Source of the DNA: JAPUDQ01 sp964535835
Lineage (GTDB): Bacteria; Patescibacteriota; Saccharimonadia; Saccharimonadales; Saccharimonadaceae
Reading direction: 5' to 3'
Assembly: GCA_964535835.1 (NCBI GenBank)
Contig: CAZHUZ010000022.1
Span: 1-10,456, forward strand
DNA length: 10,456 nt
The notes below the pieces were generated by a model that worked only from the letters and a program-made list of their open reading frames with translations, did not search any database and was not told the DNA's origin. How positions within the stretch are numbered: the stretch's first letter is position 1; every line of letters starts with the position of its first letter. Positions 1 through 6,914 of this stretch are shown here, one piece after another. Position numbers and translations under genes: made by a program.

Positions 1-1786
1 CCTTGTTTTCGATTGGCATATCATCATCAACGCCCAATCGATCCATCAGCGCAGCAATGCGCTCGCCTTGAAAAATGCGCATTAGATCGTCTTCGGTCGA
101 TACATAAAACTGCGTTGAGCCAGGATCACCTTGACGACCGCCACGTCCTCGCAGCTGATTATCGATACGACGCGCTTCATGACGCTCTGAGCCTAGCACG
201 GCCAACCCACCTGCTTCTTTGACGCCTTGCCCAAGCACGATATCAGTACCACGACCCGCGATATTGGTTGCCAGTGTCACCGCACCAGCCTGACCTGCTT
301 TAGCAACAATCGCCGCCTCGCGTTCGTTATTTTTAGCATTCAATAATTCGTGCTTAATACCAGCTTTGGTCAAAGCGCGACTAATCAATTCATTTTTGGC
401 GATACTAGCGCTTCCGATCAGTACGGGTCTACCGGCGGCCTGTAGCTCTTTGACATCAGCTACCAGTGCCTTGATCTTGCCTGCTTCGCTCTTGAATATC
501 TTGTCGATGTGGTCCTTGCGGATGAGAGGACGGTTAGGTGGAATCTGAATGACATCCAAACCGTAAATCTGTTGGAACTCCTCAGCCTCCGTAAATGCCG
601 TACCGGTCATGCCCGATAATTTTTCATACAGACGGAAATAGTTTTGAAACGAAATTGTCGCAAGTGTTTGGCTCTCTTCGCGTACCTGGACTGATTCTTT
701 GGCTTCAATCGCCTGATGGAGACCTTCGTTGTAACGGCGTCCTTGCATGAGACGACCAGTAAACTCGTCGACAATCACAACTTCGCCGTCAGTAGTAACA
801 ACATAATCCTTGTCCCTGCGAAACAATGTCTGAGCTCGCAACGCTTGATCCATATGATATACCGAACGAACATGGTCTGGACTATAGAGGTTTTTAACAC
901 CGAGAAGTTTCTGTACCTTTTCGACACCTTCATCCGTCAGAGATACTGAGCGTCGTTTTTCGTCTAGTATGTAGTGTTCAGGTTTGAGCGCACTAGCAAC
1001 TTTGCTAAAACGTATGTACTGTTCGGGGTTTTCAGCTGCTGGAGCACTAATGATGAGCGGCGTCCTCGCCTCATCGATCAAGATCGAGTCAACCTCATCG
1101 ACAATTGCAAAATTAAGCTCACGTTGACGCAAAAGATCCGTTTCATTGACCATATTGTCACGCAAATAATCAAAACCAAATTCGTTATTGGTACCGTAGG
1201 TGATATCAGCCGCATACGCTTCTTTACGAGTACAAGGCCGTAGTTTTTTCATACGCGGATCAGTATGATCAGGGTTATCGTATGCACCATCATAGACAAA
1301 TGATTGGTCATTTATGATACATCCTGTTGTGAGACCGAGCGCCGCATATACCTCACCCATCCAGCCAGCATCACGTTGTGCCAAGTAGTCATTGACCGTC
1401 ACCACGTGGACGCCTTTGCCGCTCAGCGCATTGAGATACACTGGTGCAGTTGCCATGAGTGTCTTACCTTCACCGGTACGCATCTCTGCAACATTTCCTT
1501 CGTGCAGCGCAATTCCGGCAACCAACTGCACATCATAGTGGCGCTGGCCAAGCACCCGATCACTCATCTCTCGCACGAGAGCAAATGCATCAGGTAAAAT
1601 GTCATCTAGTGCCGTTTTCTTTTTTTCGAGTCGGCTTTTGAGTACCTCGGTCTGTTTCTTGAGATCTGTTTTGTTCATCTCGTGGTATTTTTCAGCCAGC
1701 GCATTGATACTAGCAACTTTTTTGGTCAATCGCTTAAGTGTACGCGCTTGCGGATCACCAAAAATTTTAGTCAAGGCTTGTTTCAT
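1..1786 (-). CDS. secA: SecA preprotein translocase ATPase, 3' end outside window
   Basis: SecA is the cytosolic ATPase that drives unfolded preproteins through the SecYEG channel. The visible 595 codons cover the N-terminal motor. Walker A (MRTGEGKT) is at residues 102-109 and Walker B (VDEVD, then LIDEAR) starts at residue 229. The second nucleotide-binding fold has NIAGRGTDIVLG and an arginine-finger region RIDNQLRGRGGRQGDPG near residues 538-555. The preprotein-binding and C-terminal scaffold regions are largely beyond the window edge. The ATG at 1786 is preceded by a purine-rich Shine-Dalgarno stretch (GGAGAGGGG, complement of 1793-1801) and matches the usual SecA N-terminus (LTKIFGD). 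An apparent insertion of about 15-20 residues, with acidic and basic character, lies near residues 160-187 just before KEAYAADITYGTNNEFGFDYL. No frameshift was seen. It lies downstream of hpf but has its own likely promoter, so it is probably transcribed separately. The identity is secure. Confidence 0.98.
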   Translation of the reverse strand, partial: MKQALTKIFGDPQARTLKRLTKKVASINALAEKYHEMNKTDLKKQTEVLKSRLEKKKTALDDILPDAFALVREMSDRVLGQRHYDVQLVAGIALHEGNVAEMRTGEGKTLMATAPVYLNALSGKGVHVVTVNDYLAQRDAGWMGEVYAALGLTTGCIINDQSFVYDGAYDNPDHTDPRMKKLRPCTRKEAYAADITYGTNNEFGFDYLRDNMVNETDLLRQRELNFAIVDEVDSILIDEARTPLIISAPAAENPEQYIRFSKVASALKPEHYILDEKRRSVSLTDEGVEKVQKLLGVKNLYSPDHVRSVYHMDQALRAQTLFRRDKDYVVTTDGEVVIVDEFTGRLMQGRRYNEGLHQAIEAKESVQVREESQTLATISFQNYFRLYEKLSGMTGTAFTEAEEFQQIYGLDVIQIPPNRPLIRKDHIDKIFKSEAGKIKALVADVKELQAAGRPVLIGSASIAKNELISRALTKAGIKHELLNAKNNEREAAIVAKAGQAGAVTLATNIAGRGTDIVLGQGVKEAGGLAVLGSERHEARRIDNQLRGRGGRQGDPGSTQFYVSTEDDLMRIFQGERIAALMDRLGVDDDMPIENK

Positions 1787-1929
1787 CGATATCCCCTCTC
1801 CTTATACAGCAATATAAACTTATCTAATTATACGAGGAATAACGGATAATACCAAGAGTATTGATGGGTAACTATGGACAAGTTGCCTATATCGAGATTT
1901 GGTCTAAGCACGCCAAATAATAGGAGTTG
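1787..1929 (-). other. hpf-secA intergenic region
   Basis: This 143-nt gap holds the secA promoter and ribosome binding site. It also has a weak 7-bp hairpin with one G-U pair (1867-1873 with 1881-1887, loop of 7). No T-run follows on either strand, so I do not call it a terminator. I see no convincing end signal for the upstream hpf transcript, so read-through into secA is possible. Confidence 0.5.
1827..1855 (-). promoter_or_regulatory. Likely secA promoter
   Basis: On the minus strand, TTGGTA (complement of 1850-1855) is followed by a 17-nt spacer and a perfect TATAAT (complement of 1827-1832). Transcription would start near 1820, giving a leader of about 34 nt that contains the secA Shine-Dalgarno sequence. 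The sequence match is direct; activity is inferred. Confidence 0.55.
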
Positions 1930-2322
1930 TTACGATGCCTCGGTAGCCTGAGTCGACAGATGAACTCGTTGTTTAATTGATCGTAGGAGCCGCTGAGCGC
2001 GACCGCCACGAAATGATCGTTCGTCATGGTACTTCTTGAGTTGAGTTGTCAATTTTGCCTCGACAATGTCGACCGCTGCAAGCATATTGAGCGTGCTATC
2101 TTTGGCGGTAATCGTCTTTTGTGGCAATTTGAGGTTGATATCACACTCATATTTGTTGCCATTGGCACGATTTACTTCTTTAAGCACTACTTCGGCAGCG
2201 GCAGTTTTGCGAGCATGCCTCGGCAAGAAACGATCCAATCGACCAATTTTTTTCATTACGTACTTTTTCGTAACGTCGTCGACTTGATATCGTACTCCGG
2301 TTATATCGATATGTGTGATCAT
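1930..2322 (-). CDS. hpf: Ribosome hibernation promoting factor, short form (HPF/RaiA family)
   Basis: The protein is expected to bind the decoding region of the 30S subunit and hold ribosomes inactive under stress or slow growth. At 130 residues it is the short type: a single S30AE domain and no C-terminal dimerisation domain as in long HPF. The N-terminus (MITHIDITGVRYQV) forms the typical first strand. The family hallmark helix AAVDIVEAKLTTQLKKYHD lies near residues 82-100. A basic tail follows (FRGGRAQRLLRSIKQRV), suited to rRNA contact. The start is fixed by a strong AGGAGGT (complement of 2326-2332) 3 nt before ATG. It sits between pyrD (50 nt upstream) and secA; hpf next to secA is a familiar bacterial arrangement. 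It has a probable promoter of its own. Confident at family level; the exact hpf versus raiA subtype is less certain. Confidence 0.94.
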   Translation of the reverse strand: MITHIDITGVRYQVDDVTKKYVMKKIGRLDRFLPRHARKTAAAEVVLKEVNRANGNKYECDINLKLPQKTITAKDSTLNMLAAVDIVEAKLTTQLKKYHDERSFRGGRAQRLLRSIKQRVHLSTQATEAS

Positions 2323-2359
2323 AAGACCTCCTTTTTGATATTACCGTGATGGTACTTAT

Positions 2360-2388
2360 AGTATAGCAGATTTTAAGGCTCTTTGCGA
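2360..2388 (-). promoter_or_regulatory. Possible hpf promoter with extended -10
   Basis: The minus strand reads TGCTATACT (complement of 2360-2368), an extended -10 box just after the pyrD stop codon. The -35 match is poor (TCGCAA, complement of 2383-2388, 17-nt spacer), which is tolerable for extended -10 promoters. Transcription would start near 2353, about 31 nt before the hpf ATG. This would let hpf be expressed apart from serS and pyrD. Confidence 0.45.
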
Positions 2389-3518
2389 CGGAAAACATCG
2401 GCACCTATTGCCTCAGTTATGGACGAGAATCCGTCACGCTCGAGAAGCTTGCTCAGCCCATAATTGATATCACCAACCAACTGAGGCCCTTCAAATATCA
2501 TGCCTGTAATAAGTTCGACAAGACTGGCGCCGGCGCGGATTTTTTCGTAGGCGTCTTTAGCAGAAAAAATACCACCGACACCGACGATAACGAGCTTATC
2601 ACCAAATTCTTTGTATGTTTGTCTGATATATTCAGTCGATTGTGTTTGTGTTGGCATCCCACTGAGCCCTCCTGGGATTTTGTTTGAGAGTAATGTCGGA
2701 TCGGATAATTTCGAGCGATCCTTTTGTAAATTACCGATTGTTACGCCCTGAATGTTATGTGTGACAATAACTTTCAATAATGAATGTGTCGTTGGCCAGT
2801 CTAGACTGATCGGCATTTTGATAAATATCGGCCGTGATATAGTAAGCTCGTCTATTTTCACAAGTAGCTTATTGAGCCGCTCAGGCGTGGTAAACGGCTC
2901 CCCGCCAAACGTATTTGGACATGAGATATTGATTTCATACATGGCGATAACAGGTACTTTTTCAAGGCGCTTGATGCTCTCGCAATAATCATTGATGGCC
3001 TCTGTCTCGTCGGCTGAGATTTCGTCGTTTGTTTTTGCAAGACTAACAATAAGCGGAAACCGTTTCAGCAGACGAGTATCGAAAGATTCTATGCTGGTAG
3101 CGATCTGTTCAACGCCATCATTTGGTAACCCAGCATGGACAACAAGGGACTTTTCCGATGGTAACCGATGAAACCACGGCCTTTGGTTGCCTGCACATGT
3201 ACGAGCCGTCACCGAACCACCCGTCATGAATCCAAAACCAACCGAATGCATCAATGGCAAAACCTCGATGTTTTTATCAAACCCTGCCCCAAGCCCAACC
3301 GGATTCTCAAAATCAATTCCAAGAATACTCTGTCGAAGCTGTCCGTTACGATATCGCCACAGCTTCGGCAAGCGTTTGAGAATCGTGGTACTTTGCACCA
3401 TACGCCCGACGCGCAGTATATCGGCGTGGACTTTGTCAGGAGAAAGCAAAAAAAGCAGTGGTTTTGCAACATACTTATACACAAAATGCGTGAGCCTTCG
3501 TATCAGTCGTGTAATCAT
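2373..3518 (-). CDS. pyrD: Dihydroorotate dehydrogenase, class 2-like with class 1-like active-site motifs
   Basis: This FMN enzyme would oxidise dihydroorotate to orotate in pyrimidine synthesis. At 381 residues it has an N-terminal basic/hydrophobic helical extension (residues 1-60, including YKYVAKPLLFLLSPDKVH), as in membrane-associated quinone-linked class 2 enzymes. The barrel has NPVGLGAGFDKN (72-83), the FMN lysine K234 (FIKMP), GGLSGMP (283-289), GVGGIFSAKDAYEKIRAGASL (313-333) and TGMIFEGP (338-345), all class 2-like. Three substrate-site motifs differ. GLPNDG (130-135) replaces class 2 GFNNxG. NISCPNT (197-203) has Cys200 where class 2 uses Ser as catalytic base. IGNLQKDRS replaces TNTTxxRS, keeping Asn263. 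The first two resemble class 1 enzymes. Its ATG directly follows the serS TAG with no gap and no clear Shine-Dalgarno, suggesting coupled translation. No other pyrimidine-synthesis gene is in view. The family is certain; the electron acceptor and exact substrate are not. Confidence 0.9.
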   Translation of the reverse strand: MITRLIRRLTHFVYKYVAKPLLFLLSPDKVHADILRVGRMVQSTTILKRLPKLWRYRNGQLRQSILGIDFENPVGLGAGFDKNIEVLPLMHSVGFGFMTGGSVTARTCAGNQRPWFHRLPSEKSLVVHAGLPNDGVEQIATSIESFDTRLLKRFPLIVSLAKTNDEISADETEAINDYCESIKRLEKVPVIAMYEINISCPNTFGGEPFTTPERLNKLLVKIDELTISRPIFIKMPISLDWPTTHSLLKVIVTHNIQGVTIGNLQKDRSKLSDPTLLSNKIPGGLSGMPTQTQSTEYIRQTYKEFGDKLVIVGVGGIFSAKDAYEKIRAGASLVELITGMIFEGPQLVGDINYGLSKLLERDGFSSITEAIGADVFRRKEP

Positions 3519-4763
3519 CTAAATTTGAGTGCGACCACCCATGTATGGCTGTAACACTTCAGGAATCCGTAGTGTGCCATCGGTGTTTTGATAATGCTCA
3601 ATAATAACTACCAGTGACCGAGCGAGACTGACAGCAGTTCCATTCAATGAGTGAGCTGTGTCGAGAGTACTATCTGTGCGACGAATGCGAATATTAAGGC
3701 TTCTGGTTTGATAATCTGTGCAATTACTGCAACTGGTGAGTTCGCGATATTTTTCGTCGACTGGCGACCAGTACTCAATGTCGTACTTCTTTGCAGCAGG
3801 AGCGCCTAAGTCCCCGGCAGCAATATTAATTACGTGGTACGGCACTCCAAGTGACTGCCAAATTTCTTCTTCGAGGCTCAAAATTTCTTCATGCATTCGC
3901 AAAGAATCCTCAGGAGTGGTAAACGCGTACATTTCGAGTTTGTTAAACTGATGTACTCGGAATAGCCCGCGAGTGTGTTTACCGTATGTCCCGGCTTCTT
4001 TGCGATAGCACGGGCTATACCCGACGTACCGAAGCGGTAGGTCTGCTTCATTTAATATTTCATCGGCGTGATAACCAGTAAGCGGAGCTTCTGCCGTACC
4101 GATCAACGTGAGGTCTTCACCTTCCACAAAATATTCATTGCCACCCTTATCACCTTTTGGCGCAAACCCAGCACCTTCCGCCGTTCGGCTATTGACCATG
4201 TGTGGAACCGTCAAATACGTAAAGCCCTTTTTGGTGACAAAGTCGAGAGCATACTGTGTAATTGCATTTTCAAGTAATGCGAGGTCGCCTTTGAGGTAGT
4301 AAAACTTTGCGCCTGCTACTTTCGCACCTCGCTCAAAATCAACCCAGTCACGTGCAAGTGCAAAATCAAGGTGATCTTTGGCGCCCGTTGGTTGGTCACC
4401 CCATTTTTTGATCTCGACACTGGCTTCTTCGCCTCCGAGTGGCACATCGTCATAGATGATATTTGGAACTGCTTGAAGTAACTCGTTATACTCATCATCT
4501 GTTGTTTTTAAATAGCCTTCGCGCTCAGCAAGTTCTACTTTTATCTGCTTGCCTTCATCGATCATCAATTGCTCAGGCTTACCACCTTTCATTTTGGCAG
4601 AGTTTTCATTACGACGGGTACGAAGCTCATCAACTTGCTGCTGCAACGTATGCCGTTCTTCATCGAGTTTTAACAAATGCAGTACATCAACATCGTAGCC
4701 TTTTTGTTTTGAGGCTTCTTGGACAAGCTCCGCGTTATCGCGAATAAAACGAATATCTAACAT
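3519..4763 (-). CDS. serS: Seryl-tRNA synthetase
   Basis: This class II aminoacyl-tRNA synthetase charges tRNA-Ser (and tRNA-Sec where present). At 414 residues it has the normal bacterial length. The N-terminal long coiled-coil arm that grips the tRNA spans about residues 28-98 and is rich in E, K, Q and R. The catalytic core follows: the serine-binding TAE loop (223-225, in LIGTAEAPLTGYH), motif 2 with YRKEAG (R254) and the RVHQFNKLE stretch (269-277), SCSNCTDYQTRSLNIR (344-359), and motif 3 (LARS at 380-383) ending in IPEVLQPYMGG (400-410). All expected catalytic parts are present. There is no good Shine-Dalgarno before the ATG. A TATAGT box ends 6 nt before it, so the message may be leaderless. 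It lies 12 nt after the ABC permease stop, and its own stop touches the pyrD start. Confidence 0.98.
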   Translation of the reverse strand: MLDIRFIRDNAELVQEASKQKGYDVDVLHLLKLDEERHTLQQQVDELRTRRNENSAKMKGGKPEQLMIDEGKQIKVELAEREGYLKTTDDEYNELLQAVPNIIYDDVPLGGEEASVEIKKWGDQPTGAKDHLDFALARDWVDFERGAKVAGAKFYYLKGDLALLENAITQYALDFVTKKGFTYLTVPHMVNSRTAEGAGFAPKGDKGGNEYFVEGEDLTLIGTAEAPLTGYHADEILNEADLPLRYVGYSPCYRKEAGTYGKHTRGLFRVHQFNKLEMYAFTTPEDSLRMHEEILSLEEEIWQSLGVPYHVINIAAGDLGAPAAKKYDIEYWSPVDEKYRELTSCSNCTDYQTRSLNIRIRRTDSTLDTAHSLNGTAVSLARSLVVIIEHYQNTDGTLRIPEVLQPYMGGRTQI

Positions 4764-4769
4764 ACTTCT

Positions 4770-4798
4770 ACTATACTACTCTGTTCGCAAAGCGTCGA
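4770..4798 (-). promoter_or_regulatory. Possible serS promoter giving a leaderless message
   Basis: The minus strand shows TCGACG (complement of 4793-4798), a 17-nt spacer, and TATAGT (complement of 4770-4775). The expected start, 7 nt past the -10, falls on the A of the serS ATG at 4763. The boxes lie over the 3' end of the permease gene. The spacing is visible; function is inferred. Confidence 0.4.
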
Positions 4799-6134
4799 TA
4801 GGATCAAGCTTGGCTGCTTTTCGTGCTGGGAACCAACCGGCAATTATAGCAACGGCAACCAACGATATAATGAGAATCGCAATTTGCCACCCAATAAATA
4901 TCAGTAGTTTGCTCTCTCCTAGGTCGAGTTCCCGAGTGATTATAGGATTGACGATAATGCCTAGGCTCAATGCTAAAACTACTCCCAGAACACCGCCCAA
5001 AAATCCTATCCATGCCGCTTCGTAACGAAATAGTTTAGCAATATCGCGTCGACTCATACCGAGCGCCTTCATTAGGCCAATTTGGCTCGTACGCTCCAAA
5101 ACTGATATATATTGCGTGTTGATAATACCAAATACACTCGCGACCAATGCTAGTAGTGCAAATCCAACAACTATACCCTGCAGTATATTCACAAAAGTAA
5201 AGAGTAAATTTTGCGCATCTTTAGCGGTTTGCACAGTATACTGATAATCTCGCGCCAATGCTTGTTTCACTTCATCAGGCTTGCCAATCGCAAGCGCTGA
5301 CACACCTATCACCTGTCCAGCTTGTGGGGTATTGCCTTCAGTAAATTCACTGACTTCTTTGGCCATTCGAGTAGAGATCTGTAACCTCGGCCATGACGTA
5401 AGTGACATTGTTGATTTTTTAATCACAGCACTTACAGTGAATTCATATATCTTCGTTTCGGCACGAACGAGATCAGCCACTGCCGTTTGTCCGCCACGTA
5501 TAAAAGCCTGCTTGATTTGCTCGTCGGTTGGCGATTGCGCAGCACGCGAAAATGTAATGGAGACTTTTTTCCCTAGCAAATCCTGCGGCAACACACCAAG
5601 ATCATTAGCAAACTCTTCAGGCAAAAGTACTTGATCATCATTGATTTGCTCGCCGAGATTTGGCACTCGACCAGCAATTGGATCACTCAGGATCGTGGAA
5701 TCATAATAATTCACCGGTGCGGAATATTTTCTGTCATTACCTTCGAACTGCGTGTAGGTAGGCGTGAGATTATAAATCGGCATCACTTGCTTCAGATCTT
5801 TTCTTGCTTGTAGTTTTGCAATGTCGTCCTTGGTCATCATCATTATTGTTGTACCTTGTCGATATCCCTGTGTTGCATCCGGCGAATACTCGCGTAACTT
5901 GCTACTGCCACCGCTTCCTGAGGTAATTGACTCGTCTTTGACGATAAAGAGCGCTTGTGGATCGATGTTATTTTTGAGCAAGTTATCAGCATATTGCCGA
6001 GCACCTTCGCCCGCTGCCAGACTGAGCGTCAGAGTAAATGCGCCGACGGCAATCGCCAGACTAGTCAATAATGTACGACCTTTTGCTTGTCTCAAATTTC
6101 GACCGGCGCGTTTTAAAATATCAAGCCGTCTCAC
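4776..6134 (-). CDS. ABC transporter permease, MacB/FtsX-like
   Basis: This is the membrane subunit of a mechanotransmission-type ABC exporter, pairing with the ATPase encoded just upstream. At 452 residues it has the family's four-helix layout: TM1 about residues 21-41, a large extracytoplasmic domain about 45-305, then TM2 312-337, TM3 374-396 and TM4 410-433. The cytoplasmic loop after TM2 carries the conserved coupling motif ERTSQIGLMKALGMSRRDI (347-365). The C-terminus ends in the typical FPARKAAKLDPIDALR (435-450). The outer domain has a short Ser/Gly-rich stretch (72-79) and looks diverged from MacB. The start is GTG, overlapping the ATPase TGA as GTGA, with a strong GGAGGT ahead. Family members export peptides, lipoproteins or drugs, or regulate cell-wall hydrolases; the substrate here cannot be told. 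A divergent sensor kinase lies just beyond the ATPase. Confidence 0.93.
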   Translation of the reverse strand: MRRLDILKRAGRNLRQAKGRTLLTSLAIAVGAFTLTLSLAAGEGARQYADNLLKNNIDPQALFIVKDESITSGSGGSSKLREYSPDATQGYRQGTTIMMMTKDDIAKLQARKDLKQVMPIYNLTPTYTQFEGNDRKYSAPVNYYDSTILSDPIAGRVPNLGEQINDDQVLLPEEFANDLGVLPQDLLGKKVSITFSRAAQSPTDEQIKQAFIRGGQTAVADLVRAETKIYEFTVSAVIKKSTMSLTSWPRLQISTRMAKEVSEFTEGNTPQAGQVIGVSALAIGKPDEVKQALARDYQYTVQTAKDAQNLLFTFVNILQGIVVGFALLALVASVFGIINTQYISVLERTSQIGLMKALGMSRRDIAKLFRYEAAWIGFLGGVLGVVLALSLGIIVNPIITRELDLGESKLLIFIGWQIAILIISLVAVAIIAGWFPARKAAKLDPIDALRTE

Positions 6135-6814
6135 GAAGACCTCCGTACAATTCGCGTCAGTGCACCATCTTTGATATATATCTGCATATCACATTTTTTT
6201 GCCAAATCAGGATCGTGCGTGACGATAATCAGAGTAGTACGATGTTTTTTATTGTAGGCAAACAACAGCTCTTCTACCTGTTCACCAGTAACACTATCTA
6301 GATTACCTGTCGGCTCATCGGCAAATAGAATTCGCGGGGTGTTTACAATCGCACGAGCAATTGCCAGTCGTTGTTTCTGACCGCCCGAAAGATCCCTAGC
6401 TCGTGACGATACTTTGTCTTGTAGACCGACTGCCCTAAGCGCTTTTAAAACTTTTGCTTTTCGTGCGCGAGTTGGTACGCGAGCGATTTCCAGTGGCAAG
6501 CTGACATTGTTGTAGCAACTCTCATTTGCTTGCACAAAAAAACTTTGAAATATAAATGCCATTTGTTTACTGCGAAACTCATCAACATTTTTTTGCTTAA
6601 AGGCCAGTATGTCATTGCCGTCGATAATTACCTGGCCCGAGTCCGGCCGATCGAGACCGCTCATAACATGCATCAAAGTGCTTTTACCGCTGCCGGATTT
6701 GCCAACAATTGCCACACTCGCACCATCAAGGATACGAAAGCTAATATCGTTTAGTGCGACAAATGACTGGTTTTTCTTGCCGTACGTTTTACTAATATGC
6801 ACAACATCGATCAT
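6131..6814 (-). CDS. ABC transporter ATP-binding protein, MacB/LolD-like
   Basis: This is the cytosolic ATPase subunit of the exporter whose permease follows with a 4-nt overlap. Numbered from the ATG at 6814 (227 residues), it has Walker A GKSGSGKST (38-46), a Q-loop FIFQSFF with Gln90, the signature LSGGQKQR (142-149), Walker B ILFADEP with catalytic Glu167, a D-loop (GNLD) and the switch His200 (VTHD). All catalytic elements are intact. The LSGGQKQRLAIARA and ADEPTGNLD stretches are those of the MacB/LolD/FtsE-type subfamily. An in-frame GTG one codon earlier (6817) is an alternative start. Neither start has a well-spaced Shine-Dalgarno: GAGGT lies directly against them. A TATACT box nearby puts the transcript start at about the start codon, so the message may be leaderless. 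This gene probably opens the minus-strand cluster that continues into serS and pyrD. Confidence 0.95.
   Translation of the reverse strand: MIDVVHISKTYGKKNQSFVALNDISFRILDGASVAIVGKSGSGKSTLMHVMSGLDRPDSGQVIIDGNDILAFKQKNVDEFRSKQMAFIFQSFFVQANESCYNNVSLPLEIARVPTRARKAKVLKALRAVGLQDKVSSRARDLSGGQKQRLAIARAIVNTPRILFADEPTGNLDSVTGEQVEELLFAYNKKHRTTLIIVTHDPDLAKKCDMQIYIKDGALTRIVRRSS
6139..6144 (-). promoter_or_regulatory. Ribosome binding site fixing the permease GTG start
   Basis: GGAGGT on the minus strand lies 4 nt before the GTG at 6134, inside the last codons of the ATPase gene. It supports the GTG as the true start and indicates coupled translation of the two exporter subunits. Confidence 0.75.
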
Positions 6815-6822
6815 CACCTCAA

Positions 6823-6828
6823 AGTATA
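6823..6828 (-). promoter_or_regulatory. Possible -10 box for the ABC exporter
   Basis: TATACT on the minus strand lies 8 nt before the ATG at 6814 (5 nt before the alternative GTG). I find no good -35 at 16-18 nt spacing (TATCGT at 17). If used, transcription would begin at or within a few bases of the start codon. Confidence 0.3.
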
Positions 6829-6855
6829 CGCTTATTTATTGATCGACGATACCTC

Positions 6856-6884
6856 TTGTGTTTGTTTTTTATAATTGCTATAGT
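6856..6884 (+). promoter_or_regulatory. Likely sensor kinase promoter with extended -10
   Basis: TTGTGT (6856-6861), a 17-nt spacer, then TGCTATAGT (6876-6884) forms an extended -10 promoter. The expected start is near 6891, giving a leader of about 24 nt. Only a weak GAGAG (6901-6905) serves as ribosome binding site before the ATG at 6915. A second AT-rich match, TATAAT at 6870-6875, lies within it but lacks a paired -35. Confidence 0.5.
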
Positions 6885-6914
6885 GATCACAAGGTCTATT
6901 GAGAGAACAAAAAC

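Noticed and set aside
1867..1887. Hairpin after hpf as a possible terminator
   Set aside because: The stem is only 7 bp with a G-U pair and no T-run follows on either strand.
2026..2349. Plus-strand open frame of 107 codons opposite hpf
   Set aside because: It is antisense to the well-supported hpf gene, and no family resemblance is visible.
2373..3518. Frameshift or pseudogene explanation for the odd pyrD motifs
   Set aside because: The frame is intact over its full length and the FMN-binding regions are well kept on both sides of the altered motifs.
3168..3554. Plus-strand open frame of 128 codons opposite pyrD
   Set aside because: It lies antisense within the conserved pyrD coding region and the pyrD-serS junction, has Arg/His/Pro-rich composition typical of shadow frames, and no ribosome binding site.
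5281..5634. Plus-strand frame of 117 codons opposite the ABC permease
   Set aside because: It is a shadow of the permease outer domain, with no start signal and no recognisable motif.
6870..6875. TATAAT as the main -10 box of the kinase gene
   Set aside because: No -35 at proper spacing; the nearby TGCTATAGT has a TTG-type -35 at exactly 17 nt.
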